Shown: positions 33,751-43,043 of the stretch, piece by piece
Position numbering within the stretch: the stretch's first letter is position 1
How the letters are laid out: every line of letters begins with the position of its first letter
Origin: an uncultured Pelagibacteraceae bacterium
Lineage (GTDB): Bacteria > Pseudomonadota > Alphaproteobacteria > Pelagibacterales > Pelagibacteraceae
Reading direction: 5' to 3'
Length of the DNA: 44,145 nucleotides
NCBI GenBank assembly: GCA_902577625.1
Contig: CACGZX010000001.1
Location: 1 to 44,145 of the forward strand
Program-made: the position numbers and the translations under genes
Notes under the pieces: model-generated
What the model was told of the DNA's origin: nothing
The model's input: the letters and a program-made list of their open reading frames with translations, nothing else
The model's database searches: none

Positions 33751-34593
33751 ATGAAATTTTTACGAATAGGAATCAAAGGAAAAGAAAAACCAGCAGTGTT
33801 GGACAAAGATGGAAAAATTAGAGATCTAAGTTCAAAAATAAAAGATTTTAGTCCTGAATTTTTAGACAATTCATCAATAAATAATCTTAAAAATTTAAAT
33901 TTAGCTGATCTCCCCGAACTATCCAAAAGTGAAAGAGTTGGTGCTTGCATAGTAAAACCAGGAAAATTTGTTGCAATAGGATTAAATTATTCTGATCATG
34001 CAAAAGAAACAGGAGCTAAAACACCAACAGAACCAATAGTCTTCATGAAAGCAACTAGCAGCATTTCAGGACCATATGATGATATAGAAATGCCAAAAGA
34101 TTCATCTAAATTAGATTGGGAAGTTGAGTTAGCAGTAGTTATTGGAAAAGAAACAAAAAATATTTCTGAGAAAGAAGTTTCAGATCATATATTAGGTTAT
34201 TGTATTGTTAATGATGTCAGCGAAAGAGAATGGCAACTTGAGAAATCAGGTCAATGGGTCAAAGGAAAGTCAGCTGATACATTTGGACCTACGGGACCTT
34301 ATTTAGTAACTCAAGACGAAATTCCTGATATTAATAATTTAAATTTAATATTAGAAGTTAATGGAAAAACAATGCAATCTGGCAATACAAAGAATATGAT
34401 TTTTAATGTAAATTTTTTAATTTCTTATTTGAGCAAGTTTATGTCTTTACAACCAGGTGATTTAATTACTACAGGAACCCCTGCAGGAGTTGGAATGGGA
34501 ATGAAGCCACAAGTATTTTTAAAATCAGGCGATAATATTAAATTGAGTATAGATTTTTTGGGCGAACAAAATTCAAAAGTTGTAGTTAAATAA
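33751..34593 (+). CDS. Fumarylacetoacetate hydrolase family protein
   Basis: A 280-residue FAH-fold enzyme, metal dependent. The blocks are FVAIGLNYSDHAKETG, EPIVFMKATSSISGP, metal ligands in WEVELAVVIG, GYCIVNDVSEREWQ and GKSADTFGPTGPYLV, ending in TTGTPAGVGMG. Members include 2,4-diketo-3-deoxy-L-fuconate hydrolase, ureidoglycolate lyase and acylpyruvases. Next to an HpaI aldolase and an aldehyde dehydrogenase, a role in degrading a deoxy-sugar acid to pyruvate is likely, but the precise substrate is not shown. Confidence 0.9.
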   Translation: MKFLRIGIKGKEKPAVLDKDGKIRDLSSKIKDFSPEFLDNSSINNLKNLNLADLPELSKSERVGACIVKPGKFVAIGLNYSDHAKETGAKTPTEPIVFMKATSSISGPYDDIEMPKDSSKLDWEVELAVVIGKETKNISEKEVSDHILGYCIVNDVSEREWQLEKSGQWVKGKSADTFGPTGPYLVTQDEIPDINNLNLILEVNGKTMQSGNTKNMIFNVNFLISYLSKFMSLQPGDLITTGTPAGVGMGMKPQVFLKSGDNIKLSIDFLGEQNSKVVVK

Positions 34594-34601
34594 AATAAAC
34601 T

Positions 34602-35309
34602 ATGTTTGAATTATTTATTGCTTTGGGCGCAGGATTAATTAGTTTTTTATCACCCTGTGTTTTGCCTCTTATTCCAGGCTATATTTCTTATATTTCTGGA
34701 AGTTCACTTAATGAATTAGTTGAGAAAAAAAATATTAATTTAATACCAATCATTTTATTTACCGTTGGTTTTTCTATTGTTTTTATAATTTTTGGAGCAG
34801 CATCAACTTTCTTGGGTCAATTATTACTTCAAAATTCTTTCGAATTAAGAATACTAGCTGGAGTTATTATTATTATTTTTTCACTCCATATAATCGGCGT
34901 AATAAATTTAAAGTTTTTGAATTATGAAAAAAGAATTCAAACAAATACTAATAAAAATATATTTAGCCCTATACTTATTGGAGCTGCTTTTGGTTTTGGA
35001 TGGACTCCTTGCATTGGTCCAATTTTGGGTTCTATTTTAGCTTTAGCAGCAACAGAAGAGAGCATTAATAAAGGAATATTACTATTATTTTTTTACTCAT
35101 TAGGCTTAGCTATTCCATTTATTCTATCAGGATACTTAATACAGAGATTTTTGATATTTTCTAAAAACTTTAAAAAGAATATTAATTTAGTATCAAAAAT
35201 CGGTGGAATAATTTTGCTTATCACAGGTATTTTGATTTTAACTAATCAACTACAGACTTTGGGTTATTATATTTTAAATATCTTTCCATTTTTGCAAAAT
35301 TTTGGATAA
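34602..35309 (+). CDS. ccdA: CcdA/DsbD-type thiol-disulfide transmembrane protein
   Basis: A 235-residue polytopic membrane protein with six hydrophobic segments. The two redox cysteines lie in LSPCVLPLIPGY (first helix) and GWTPCIGPILG (fourth), each with the family prolines. It passes electrons from cytoplasmic thioredoxin to the periplasm, chiefly for heme attachment to c-type cytochromes. It could support the cytochrome c at 27879, though it is not adjacent. It follows the FAH-family gene by eight bases. Confidence 0.92.
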   Translation: MFELFIALGAGLISFLSPCVLPLIPGYISYISGSSLNELVEKKNINLIPIILFTVGFSIVFIIFGAASTFLGQLLLQNSFELRILAGVIIIIFSLHIIGVINLKFLNYEKRIQTNTNKNIFSPILIGAAFGFGWTPCIGPILGSILALAATEESINKGILLLFFYSLGLAIPFILSGYLIQRFLIFSKNFKKNINLVSKIGGIILLITGILILTNQLQTLGYYILNIFPFLQNFG

Positions 35310-35318
35310 AACTTAATT

Positions 35319-35900
35319 ATGAAAATTTACCAAATTGACTGTAGTGCTAGAAAAAAAGGATCTGCTTCAAGAGAATTAGCAAAAAAACTTCTTGAGAAAA
35401 TTAAAAAAACAGAAGACGAAGTGATTTATAGAGATTTAGATGATGAGATGCTTTTTGTGGCTGGTCTTACAGAATCTGGAATGTCTATACCTGAGAATGA
35501 AAGAACGGACCAACATAAAAAAATGTTTGAACTATCTGACAAATTAGTAAAGGAATTAAAAGAAAGTGATATTATAATAATTTCAACACCAATATATAAT
35601 TTTGGTCCACCTGCAACTCTAAAAGCTTGGTCTGATCTTGCTGCAAGAGTAAAATCAACTTTTAAATATTCTCAAGAAGGAAAACAAATAGGACTTTTAG
35701 AAAGCAAAAAAGTCTACCTAGTAATTACTTCTGGTGGAACAAGAGTAGGGAGTAAAGATGATTATTTAACTCCTTGGCTTAAACACGTACTAAATTTTTT
35801 TGGAATTAAAAATATTCAAACGATTTCAGCAGATCAAATGTCAATCGATTATGAAGGATCAATCAAAAAAGCTGAAGAACAAATAAGCAAAATAACTTAA
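35319..35900 (+). CDS. Flavodoxin-fold NAD(P)H oxidoreductase (AzoR/NQO2-like)
   Basis: A 193-residue flavodoxin-fold enzyme. SARKKGSASRELAKKLLEKI at the N-terminus binds the FMN phosphate; IIISTPIYNFGPPATLKAW matches the FMN isoalloxazine contact of the azoreductase/quinone reductase family. Likely two-electron reduction of quinones or azo dyes by NAD(P)H; the natural substrate is unknown. Same strand as ccdA (nine bases) and convergent with an EamA gene. Confidence 0.87.
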   Translation: MKIYQIDCSARKKGSASRELAKKLLEKIKKTEDEVIYRDLDDEMLFVAGLTESGMSIPENERTDQHKKMFELSDKLVKELKESDIIIISTPIYNFGPPATLKAWSDLAARVKSTFKYSQEGKQIGLLESKKVYLVITSGGTRVGSKDDYLTPWLKHVLNFFGIKNIQTISADQMSIDYEGSIKKAEEQISKIT

Positions 35901-35902
35901 AG

Positions 35903-36763
35903 TTATTTTTTTTTTGGTTTAGTAAATACTATTAAGATCACTCCAATTATAATTACCACCCCGCCAATAAATAATTCTTTAGTAGGTTCTTCACCTAAAA
36001 GAAAAATTGCAGCTAATAATCCGGTAGGTGGTATACCCATAGTGACTATAGGTAAAACTTTGTATAAAGGATTTCTTTTTAAAACATAATAGAAACAACC
36101 ATAAGTTATTGGTTGCATAATAAATCCAAGGTAAATAGCTATCATCCAACTTTCAAAACTTGCATTTTTAAAATAGTTGATTGTGTTCCCATCGAATATA
36201 GCAGAAAGTCCAATTAATATTGGTCCAGAAAATAAGCCTAACCAAGCAACAAGTGCTAATGGATTTATTTCTTTACTTAATGGTTTTACTAAAACTTGCC
36301 CTAATGCCCAAACACCAGATCCTATAATAGTTAATGATACACCAAGAACTTTACCATCTAAATTAGGTGATCCAGTTAAAATATATACACCAACAAATGC
36401 AATAGCTATTCCTATTAGAGCCTTCACTGTTGGTTTTTCTTTAAGCATGAAGTACGCAAACAAAACACCAAAAGGAACTTCAGTTTGAACAAGCAAAACT
36501 GCTGCTGAAGCGTCAATCAAATCTAAACCAGTGTAAGTGATACTATACTGTATTGTATTTGCTATTAGAGAAGCGAAAAAAATTTTCTTAAGATAACCTC
36601 TTGGTATTGGAAACCACCAAACTAAAAGTAATGCTACAAAAGTAAATCGCAATCCCATCAATAGAAATGGAGGTAAATACTCCATAGCAGGTTTTGCAAT
36701 AACAAAACCAAATCCTAAAAAAATTGGAACTAAGGCAGCAATTAAAGAATCTCGAAGCGTCAA
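35903..36763 (-). CDS. EamA/DMT-superfamily transporter
   Basis: A 286-residue membrane protein with ten hydrophobic segments. FLGFGFVIAKPAMEYLPPFLLMGLRF at the N-terminus and PIVTMGIPPTGLLAAIFLLGEEP in the second repeat are typical. The ATG overlaps the stop of the butyrobetaine-hydroxylase-like gene by four bases, so the two are translated together; the transporter may export or import that enzyme's substrate or product (inference). Confidence 0.9.
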   Translation of the reverse strand: MTLRDSLIAALVPIFLGFGFVIAKPAMEYLPPFLLMGLRFTFVALLLVWWFPIPRGYLKKIFFASLIANTIQYSITYTGLDLIDASAAVLLVQTEVPFGVLFAYFMLKEKPTVKALIGIAIAFVGVYILTGSPNLDGKVLGVSLTIIGSGVWALGQVLVKPLSKEINPLALVAWLGLFSGPILIGLSAIFDGNTINYFKNASFESWMIAIYLGFIMQPITYGCFYYVLKRNPLYKVLPIVTMGIPPTGLLAAIFLLGEEPTKELFIGGVVIIIGVILIVFTKPKKK

Positions 36764-37863
36764 AGCTTAAATTTTCTTTTTAAATGTCTTAATTTACCCT
36801 CTGTACTATCAAAATCTATGTAACAACCTTGTAGAAATCTTTTTCCTTCTTTTGGATCAAATTTAGTTCTTCCGTGTAAAACCCTATAATTATCCATCAT
36901 CATAAGATCTTTTGGAGTTAATTTAAATTCTATTCTATTTTTTTCAGAGTTATATAAATCAGATAATTTTTTTCTTGCTTTATAATATAAATCCAATTTA
37001 TTTTTTTCTAATACTGGCACATAGTCTAATCTTGGACTAAATCTTACTTGCTTAAATTCTTTATTATCATCTAAATGAATTAATTCAGACCAATCTTCTA
37101 ACATTACGCTTTTATCAGTAAATTTAAATCTAACTTTTACTTCTGAAAGAATTTTATAAAATTCAGGATTATCTTTTTTAAGATTTTCAGTTACAGTATA
37201 CCCATCCACAAGCGTTGAAAAACCTCCTTTAACTTCATTTTCAATACAATGCAATAGCTGAATACAAGGCACTGGATTTCTATAAGGATTATCAGTATGA
37301 GGACTTAAATGTAATGTTGTATAAGCTAGATCATTTGGATTTGATTTAGATTTAACGTTGAAATGTTCTCCAAAGTTAGTCCTTCTTACGCTACCAATTG
37401 AATTTGCAAATTTAACAATATAATTATTTTCTGTAGGGACATTTTTTATAACAACAAAACCAAATTCATAAAATGAAACTAATAAATCATACATTTCTCT
37501 TGATTCAAAAAAACCTTCTTTGTATTCAAAATTTTTTATATTTTTTAAAGAAGAGTCCCATTTTTTTTTGGGAATTGATTTAATTACGGTATCTTTATTT
37601 GAGAACTCAGTTTCGAGTTTAGTTATATCAAGCTTAGAGTTTACTCCATCATTAAAATCAACTTCAAGAAAACCATTTTTTATCTGAGCTTTTTTTATAA
37701 TTATTTCTCCATTCATTGTTGATGGATCAAACAATCTTTGTTGTGTGCCTTTGTCTAAAAATTCATCTCCATCAACTCTTTCCCTCAACCAAAAAGGGTG
37801 AATCTCTTGAACTGATTCGCCATTATTAAAGAAAACTTTATTTTCGTTTAGTTCAATTTTCAT
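36760..37863 (-). CDS. Gamma-butyrobetaine hydroxylase-like (TauD/TfdA) dioxygenase
   Basis: A Fe(II)/2-oxoglutarate oxygenase of 367 residues, made of an N-terminal GBBH-like domain (1-90) and a TauD catalytic domain. The iron ligands are HTD in LHLSPHTDNPYRNP and the distal His in NYRVLHGRTKF; the 2-oxoglutarate Arg follows in GKRFLQGCYID. The N-terminal domain normally has cysteines binding zinc; none is visible here (the WLRERVDGDEFLDKGT region), so the zinc is probably lost. Substrate may be a trimethylamine-type compound, such as butyrobetaine, but this is not shown. Confidence 0.87.
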   Translation of the reverse strand: MKIELNENKVFFNNGESVQEIHPFWLRERVDGDEFLDKGTQQRLFDPSTMNGEIIIKKAQIKNGFLEVDFNDGVNSKLDITKLETEFSNKDTVIKSIPKKKWDSSLKNIKNFEYKEGFFESREMYDLLVSFYEFGFVVIKNVPTENNYIVKFANSIGSVRRTNFGEHFNVKSKSNPNDLAYTTLHLSPHTDNPYRNPVPCIQLLHCIENEVKGGFSTLVDGYTVTENLKKDNPEFYKILSEVKVRFKFTDKSVMLEDWSELIHLDDNKEFKQVRFSPRLDYVPVLEKNKLDLYYKARKKLSDLYNSEKNRIEFKLTPKDLMMMDNYRVLHGRTKFDPKEGKRFLQGCYIDFDSTEGKLRHLKRKFKL

Positions 37864-37932
37864 AAGATTTTTTGAGGATTATTTAAAATTTAGCTTTAAT
37901 CAAGATAAATAAGATAGTATGTGATTGTTGCC

Positions 37933-38736
37933 ATGGATCAATTAAGCAAAAAAGAATTCAGATATTATGCTAATTTTTTAAATCGATTAGCAAGGGACAT
38001 GACTAAGTTTTATAATTTAAAGCTAAACAAGCCCTTTAAACCTATAAATAAAAGTAGAGGAAAAGGTTACGACCCAGTGACCAAAGCAGACAGAGCCTTT
38101 GAGAAATTTATAAGATCTAAAATTCAAAAGAAATTTCCCAAACATGAGATTATAGGCGAGGAATTTGGTCGAAAAAAATCTAAAAGTGATTTTACATGGG
38201 TAATAGATCCAATTGATGGAACTAGATCATTTGTAATTGGTAATCCAACTTGGAGCAATTTAATTGCATTAAATTATAAAGGAAACCCAGTTGTAGGATT
38301 AGCTAATTTTCCAAAATTAAATAAGTATTATTTAAATATTTCAAAAAATAATGCTTACGTAATTGAGGGAGGAAAAAAAAGAAAACTCTCAGTAAATAAA
38401 AAAGTTACTTTTAAAAATATTAAAGTTGCAGGAGCGTTTCATGGTTGGCTTTCATTAAAGAAGCAAAGCAAAATTTCTAAAGTTTTAAAACTTATGCAGT
38501 TTCCATGTTTTGATGCATTGAGCTATGCTCACTTTTGTGAAGGAAAAATTGATATAGTCCTTCAATGTCAAAATAAAATATGGGATGTGCATGCTCTCAT
38601 TCCTATAATTTCTGCAGCAGGCGGAATAGCAACTAACTGGAAGAATGGAGAAGCTAAACATGGAGGAAGCATTTTAGTTTCAGCAAACAAAACTATACAC
38701 AAAAAAATGTTAAAACTTTTAAAGCCAGCGCTTTAA
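37933..38736 (+). CDS. Inositol monophosphatase family phosphatase (HisN-like)
   Basis: A 267-residue Mg-dependent phosphatase. Metal-binding motifs are GEEFG, DPIDGTRSF and WDVHALIPIISAAGG, in the usual order; DPVTKADRAFE is also present. The ATG at 37933 is preferred to the GTG at 37921. Subgroup resemblance is to histidinol-phosphate phosphatase (HisN) of alphaproteobacteria, but inositol, AMP-type or other substrates are possible. It begins 69 bases from the divergent dioxygenase gene. Confidence 0.88.
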   Translation: MDQLSKKEFRYYANFLNRLARDMTKFYNLKLNKPFKPINKSRGKGYDPVTKADRAFEKFIRSKIQKKFPKHEIIGEEFGRKKSKSDFTWVIDPIDGTRSFVIGNPTWSNLIALNYKGNPVVGLANFPKLNKYYLNISKNNAYVIEGGKKRKLSVNKKVTFKNIKVAGAFHGWLSLKKQSKISKVLKLMQFPCFDALSYAHFCEGKIDIVLQCQNKIWDVHALIPIISAAGGIATNWKNGEAKHGGSILVSANKTIHKKMLKLLKPAL

Positions 38737-38739
38737 ATA

Positions 38740-39462
38740 ATGAAAGTAATTATTTTACAACATATAAACATAGAAGATCCTGGATACATTAAAGATTTAA
38801 TGATTAAGGATGGAGTTGAATTAACTACTATAGAGTTAGATGAAGGTCAAAAAATACCATCTGATCTATCAAAATTTGATGCAATGTTTTGTATGGGTGG
38901 CCCTATGGATACCTGGATGGAAAAAGATTATCCATGGTTAATTGAAGAAAAAAAAGCAATTAATGAATTTGTTGTTTTTTTAAAAAAACCTTACCTAGGA
39001 TTTTGTTTAGGATGTCAATTGTTAGGAGAAGTCACAGGAGGTAAAGTTGTAAAATCTAAAAATCCTGAAATTGGAATGTTAGATATAAATTTTTCTGAAA
39101 ATAAAAATAATGATTTATTGTTTTCTAAATTTCCAGAAAAAATTAAATCACTTCAGTGGCACTCTTATGAGGTTCAAGAATTAGAAAAAAATAAAGACAT
39201 AACATTAATTGCTTCATCTCCAGAAACAAAATATCAAATCTTTAGGTATAAAAATCATGCTTATGGAATCCAATTTCATATAGAAATTAAAAAAACCACA
39301 GTTGGCGAATGGGGATGTGTTCCTGAATATAAATCTGCTTTAGAAAAACAGCTTGGAGAAGGAGCATTAGATAAATTTGATAAGGACTCTCAAATTCATA
39401 TGCCCAGTATGAACGAATATTCTAAAATATTGTACGAAAATTTCAAAAAATTGGTGCAATAA
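38740..39462 (+). CDS. Class I glutamine amidotransferase
   Basis: A 240-residue stand-alone GATase-like protein of the GMP-synthase-like group. The nucleophile Cys is in GFCLGCQLLGE and the His in QFHIEIK, where the typical HPE is replaced by HIE. An oxyanion region lies in CMGGPMDTW. No synthetase domain is fused or adjacent. In related proteins the role ranges from gamma-glutamyl hydrolysis to unknown. It begins three bases after the phosphatase gene. Confidence 0.85.
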   Translation: MKVIILQHINIEDPGYIKDLMIKDGVELTTIELDEGQKIPSDLSKFDAMFCMGGPMDTWMEKDYPWLIEEKKAINEFVVFLKKPYLGFCLGCQLLGEVTGGKVVKSKNPEIGMLDINFSENKNNDLLFSKFPEKIKSLQWHSYEVQELEKNKDITLIASSPETKYQIFRYKNHAYGIQFHIEIKKTTVGEWGCVPEYKSALEKQLGEGALDKFDKDSQIHMPSMNEYSKILYENFKKLVQ

Positions 39463-39523
39463 TTCTTCTTTAGTTTCTCTGATTATTAAGCTAGATTTTT
39501 GAATTAAATAATTAGGAGGGGAA

Positions 39524-41083
39524 ATGAAAACTAAAAATTTGGTCAAATTTTTGATAGCTATTTTATTTGTTTTTTCGTCTACACAATCCTTTGCAAAAAC
39601 AATTAAATGGTCAATGCAGGGTGATAGTTTAACACTTGATCCACATGCTCAAAATGAAGGACCGACAACAATGGTATCAAGACAGATATATGAAGCCTTA
39701 GTTACCAGAGGTTTAGATATGTCTATTGGACCACAACTAGCAGAAAGCTGGGAAGCCACAACACCTAAGACTTGGAAATTTAATCTTAGGAAAGATGTAA
39801 AGTTTAGCGACGGAACACCTATGACATCTGAAGATGTTGTATTTAGTATCTTAAGAGCTCAACAACGTACATCAGACTTTAAAGAATATATTAGTACTAT
39901 TACATCTGTAAAAGCAACTGATGCTTATACAGTTGAAATTCAAACAAGAGAACCAAACCCAATTCTTTTGAACCAATTGTCGAATATATTCGTAATGTCT
40001 AAAAAATGGTGTGAAGAAAATTTTGCTATGGCTCCACAAAACTGGGATGCAGGACAAGAAACATTCTCTGCAACCAATTCAATGGGAACTGGTCCATTTA
40101 AAATTACTTTAAGAGAACCTAATACAAAAACTGTTTTTAAAAAGAATAGTAAATGGTGGGGTGATGTTGAACATAACTTAACTGAGATACACTTACTTCC
40201 AATTAAGAATGCTGCTACTAGAGTTGCTGCGTTGTTATCTGGAGAGTTAGATGTTGTTACAGATGCTCCAGTTCAAGACTTAGATCGTATTAGAGCTTCT
40301 GGTGCACATAAAGTTCAAAGTACACCACAAATGCGTACAATCTTTTTAGGAATGGATCAAGCTGCTGACCAACTTAGAACTGGAAATACTGGTGATAACC
40401 CATTTAAGAAAAAAGAGGTTAGACAAGCTCTTTATCAAGCAATTGATATAGAGGCTATAAAGAAAAAAGTTATGAGAGGTTTAAGTGAACCTGCAGGAAT
40501 AATTACTTTCCCAGGTGTTACTGGATACACTAAAGAACTTGATGAAAGATTACCTTATGATGTTGATGCTGCAAAACAGTTATTAGCAGACGCAGGTTAT
40601 CCTGACGGTTTTGAAGTAGAACTTAGATGTCCTAATGACAGATATGTAAACGACGAAGCAATTTGCACAGCTGTTGTTGGAATGTTAGGAAAAATTGGTG
40701 TTAAAGTAAATTTATTTGCTCAAACTAAAAGTAAACACTTTAAGGAACTTAAAGACAACCAAGGAGACTTTTATATGTTAGGTTGGGGTGTTCCTACTTT
40801 AGATAGTCACTATGTGTTTCATTACCTATATGAAACTGGCGCAAGCTGGAACAAAGTTAACTTTAGCGATGCTGAAGTTGATGCCGCAATTAGAGTAATG
40901 GAAGGTGAAGTTAATCTAGATAAAAGAAATGCTGCGATAGCTAATGCTTGGAAAATTGTAAAAGATAACATTGCTTATCTACCTTTACACCACCAAGTAA
41001 TTTCTTGGGCATCAAAAAGAAGTGTTGATGTTCCTATAAGACCGAATAATGAACCATTATTCCGTTTTTCTAACGTAAGATAA
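39524..41083 (+). CDS. ABC transporter substrate-binding protein, family 5 (peptide/nickel/opine type)
   Basis: Periplasmic binding protein of 519 residues. A Sec signal (MKTKNLVKFLIAILFVFSST ending SFA) precedes KTIKWSMQGDSLTLDPHAQNEG, the SBP_bac_5 start. Blocks such as LAESWEATTPKTWKFNLRKDVKFSDGTPM are typical. The ribosome site AGGAGGGG is the best in the window and just before the ATG, fitting a highly expressed binding protein. The ligand is not inferable; candidates include peptides, opines and sugar oligomers. A hairpin separates it from the permease genes. Confidence 0.93.
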   Translation: MKTKNLVKFLIAILFVFSSTQSFAKTIKWSMQGDSLTLDPHAQNEGPTTMVSRQIYEALVTRGLDMSIGPQLAESWEATTPKTWKFNLRKDVKFSDGTPMTSEDVVFSILRAQQRTSDFKEYISTITSVKATDAYTVEIQTREPNPILLNQLSNIFVMSKKWCEENFAMAPQNWDAGQETFSATNSMGTGPFKITLREPNTKTVFKKNSKWWGDVEHNLTEIHLLPIKNAATRVAALLSGELDVVTDAPVQDLDRIRASGAHKVQSTPQMRTIFLGMDQAADQLRTGNTGDNPFKKKEVRQALYQAIDIEAIKKKVMRGLSEPAGIITFPGVTGYTKELDERLPYDVDAAKQLLADAGYPDGFEVELRCPNDRYVNDEAICTAVVGMLGKIGVKVNLFAQTKSKHFKELKDNQGDFYMLGWGVPTLDSHYVFHYLYETGASWNKVNFSDAEVDAAIRVMEGEVNLDKRNAAIANAWKIVKDNIAYLPLHHQVISWASKRSVDVPIRPNNEPLFRFSNVR

Positions 41084-41092
41084 ATTAATCTT

Positions 41093-41124
41093 TTACAAGC
41101 CCTTTTTTATAAAAGGGCTTGTAA
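41093..41124 (+). terminator. 14-bp perfect hairpin between binding-protein and permease genes
   Basis: TTACAAGCCCTTTT (41093-41106) pairs perfectly with AAAAGGGCTTGTAA (41111-41124) over a four-base TTAT loop. The following bases (GTAAAATTTTC) hold no strong T-tract. This looks like a partial terminator or mRNA-stabilising hairpin that gives the binding protein more mRNA than the membrane subunits, an arrangement known from other ABC operons. Confidence 0.8.
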
Positions 41125-41140
41125 GTAAAATTTTCATAAG

Positions 41141-42124
41141 TTGATTAAATATTTTTTTAAGCGTCTGATACAATCTGCCATGGTGATGCTTGTTGTCGCC
41201 TTTGTTTCTTTTTCACTATTTAATTTTGTAGGTGATCCAATCAATAATATGGTTGGCGAGGAAACGTCAGACGAAGAAAGAGCAGAACTTAGAGAAACTT
41301 TAGGATTAACAGATCCTATATATGTTCAATTTACAAGATTTGTAGGAAACGCTGCTAAAGGAAATTTTGGCATATCATATCAATTAAAGAGACCAGTTTC
41401 TGAATTAATTTCTGAAAGACTACCAGCAACAATCGAGCTTGTTTTAATCTCAGCTTTAATAGCTCTAGTATCCGGGACTTTATTAGGCGTTTATACTGGT
41501 ATAAATAGAAAAGGTTTTTTGAGTGATATAATATTAGCTATTTCTTTGTTGGGTGTCTCACTCCCCACATTTGTAATAGGTATATTATTTATTTATCTTT
41601 TTGCAGTAATTTTAGGAATACTACCATCATTTGGTAGAGGAGAAGTTGTTAGCCTTGGCTATTGGACCACAGGTTTTTTAACTTTATCTGGATTGAAAGC
41701 TATAATTCTTCCTTCCGTAACTCTAAGCCTTTTTCAAATGACTTATATCATTAGACTTGTACGTGCTGAGATGATGGAAATATTGCAAACCGATTATATT
41801 AAATTTGCAAGAGCAAGAGGTATTAGTGAAAAAAGCATTCATTATAAGCATGCATTAAAAAATGGATTAATACCTGTAATAACAATTGCAGGAATAAATA
41901 TTGGTACCTTAATTGCGTTTTCAATAATTACAGAAACAGTTTTTCAATGGCCAGGTATGGGATTTTTATTCATCCAAGCTGTTCAATTCGTAGATATACC
42001 AATTATGTCTGCGTACTTAGTTTTTATAGCTTTTGTTTTTGTAATGATTAATTTCATAGTAGATATTTTGTACTACTTCATTGACCCAAGAATAAGAGTT
42101 AAAGCGGAGGCAGTGAGTGGATAA
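41141..42124 (+). CDS. ABC transporter permease, DppB/OppB family
   Basis: Inner-membrane permease of 327 residues with six predicted helices. The start is a TTG giving MIKYFFKRLIQSAMVMLVVA, a standard DppB N-terminus. The ABC-coupling EAA loop is visible as YIKFARARGISEKSIHYKHALKN, followed by LIPVITIAG. Follows the 14-bp hairpin by 16 bases and overlaps the next permease by eight bases. Confidence 0.93.
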   Translation: MIKYFFKRLIQSAMVMLVVAFVSFSLFNFVGDPINNMVGEETSDEERAELRETLGLTDPIYVQFTRFVGNAAKGNFGISYQLKRPVSELISERLPATIELVLISALIALVSGTLLGVYTGINRKGFLSDIILAISLLGVSLPTFVIGILFIYLFAVILGILPSFGRGEVVSLGYWTTGFLTLSGLKAIILPSVTLSLFQMTYIIRLVRAEMMEILQTDYIKFARARGISEKSIHYKHALKNGLIPVITIAGINIGTLIAFSIITETVFQWPGMGFLFIQAVQFVDIPIMSAYLVFIAFVFVMINFIVDILYYFIDPRIRVKAEAVSG

Positions 42125-43043
42125 CAAAAATTTAACATTATTAAATAGAATTAAAGACAGTGATATTTATTTTAGCTTTATTAAATCTCCTACGGCTATA
42201 GTTTCTACTTTAATATTAATTATAATTTTCTTTTGTTCTTTTTTTGTTGAACTGGTAACTCCATATAATCCATTTGATCCATCATCATTATCTTTAATGG
42301 ATGCATTCACTCCACCCTCGTGGACTGAAGAAGGTCTTGCTAAATTTATTTTAGGAACTGATGGCCAAGGCAGAGATATGTTAGCGACAATTCTTTATGG
42401 ATCAAGAATTTCTTTAATTGTAGGTTTTTCTGCAGTTATATTTGCTTTAGTTTTAGGAGTAGGATTAGGTTTAAGTGCCGGATATTTTGGTGGAAAGTAT
42501 GAAATGATTGTTATGAGGTTAACAGATGTGCAGTTAACAGTGCCAAGTATTTTAATGGCCCTTTTAGTTGATGGAATTGCACGTGGTATTATTTCAAGAG
42601 AATTACACGATGAAATGGCAATTTATGTTTTAATTTTTGCAATTGGAATTTCTGAGTGGCCTCAGTTCGCTAGAGTATCAAGAGCTGCAACTTTGGTAGA
42701 AAAAAATAAAGATTATGTTTCTGCTTCAACAATTATTGGTGTTTCAAATATAATTATTATGTTTAAACATATTTTACCAAATATAATGAGACCAGTTCTA
42801 GTAATCGGAACAATAGGACTTGCTCTTGCAATAATAGCTGAAGCAACTTTAAGCTTTTTAGGAGTAGGTGTTCCTCCAACAACACCTTCGCTAGGTACGT
42901 TAATTAGATTAGGTAATGATTTTTTATTTTCTGGTGAATGGTGGATTACTTTTTTTCCAGCAATATTTTTAGTGATATTAGCATTTTCAATTAATCTTTT
43001 GGGAGATTGGATGAGAGATACTCTTAATCCAAAACTTAACTAA
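42117..43043 (+). CDS. ABC transporter permease, DppC/OppC family
   Basis: Second permease, 308 residues, with the DppC N-terminal cytoplasmic and first TM segment and an LGTDGQGRDMLATILYGSRISL motif after it. The EAA loop is DYVSASTIIGVSNIIIMFKHILPNI. GTG start at 42117 with GGAGG about six bases upstream. Its last base is the first base of the ATPase gene's ATG. Confidence 0.93.
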   Translation: MDNKNLTLLNRIKDSDIYFSFIKSPTAIVSTLILIIIFFCSFFVELVTPYNPFDPSSLSLMDAFTPPSWTEEGLAKFILGTDGQGRDMLATILYGSRISLIVGFSAVIFALVLGVGLGLSAGYFGGKYEMIVMRLTDVQLTVPSILMALLVDGIARGIISRELHDEMAIYVLIFAIGISEWPQFARVSRAATLVEKNKDYVSASTIIGVSNIIIMFKHILPNIMRPVLVIGTIGLALAIIAEATLSFLGVGVPPTTPSLGTLIRLGNDFLFSGEWWITFFPAIFLVILAFSINLLGDWMRDTLNPKLN

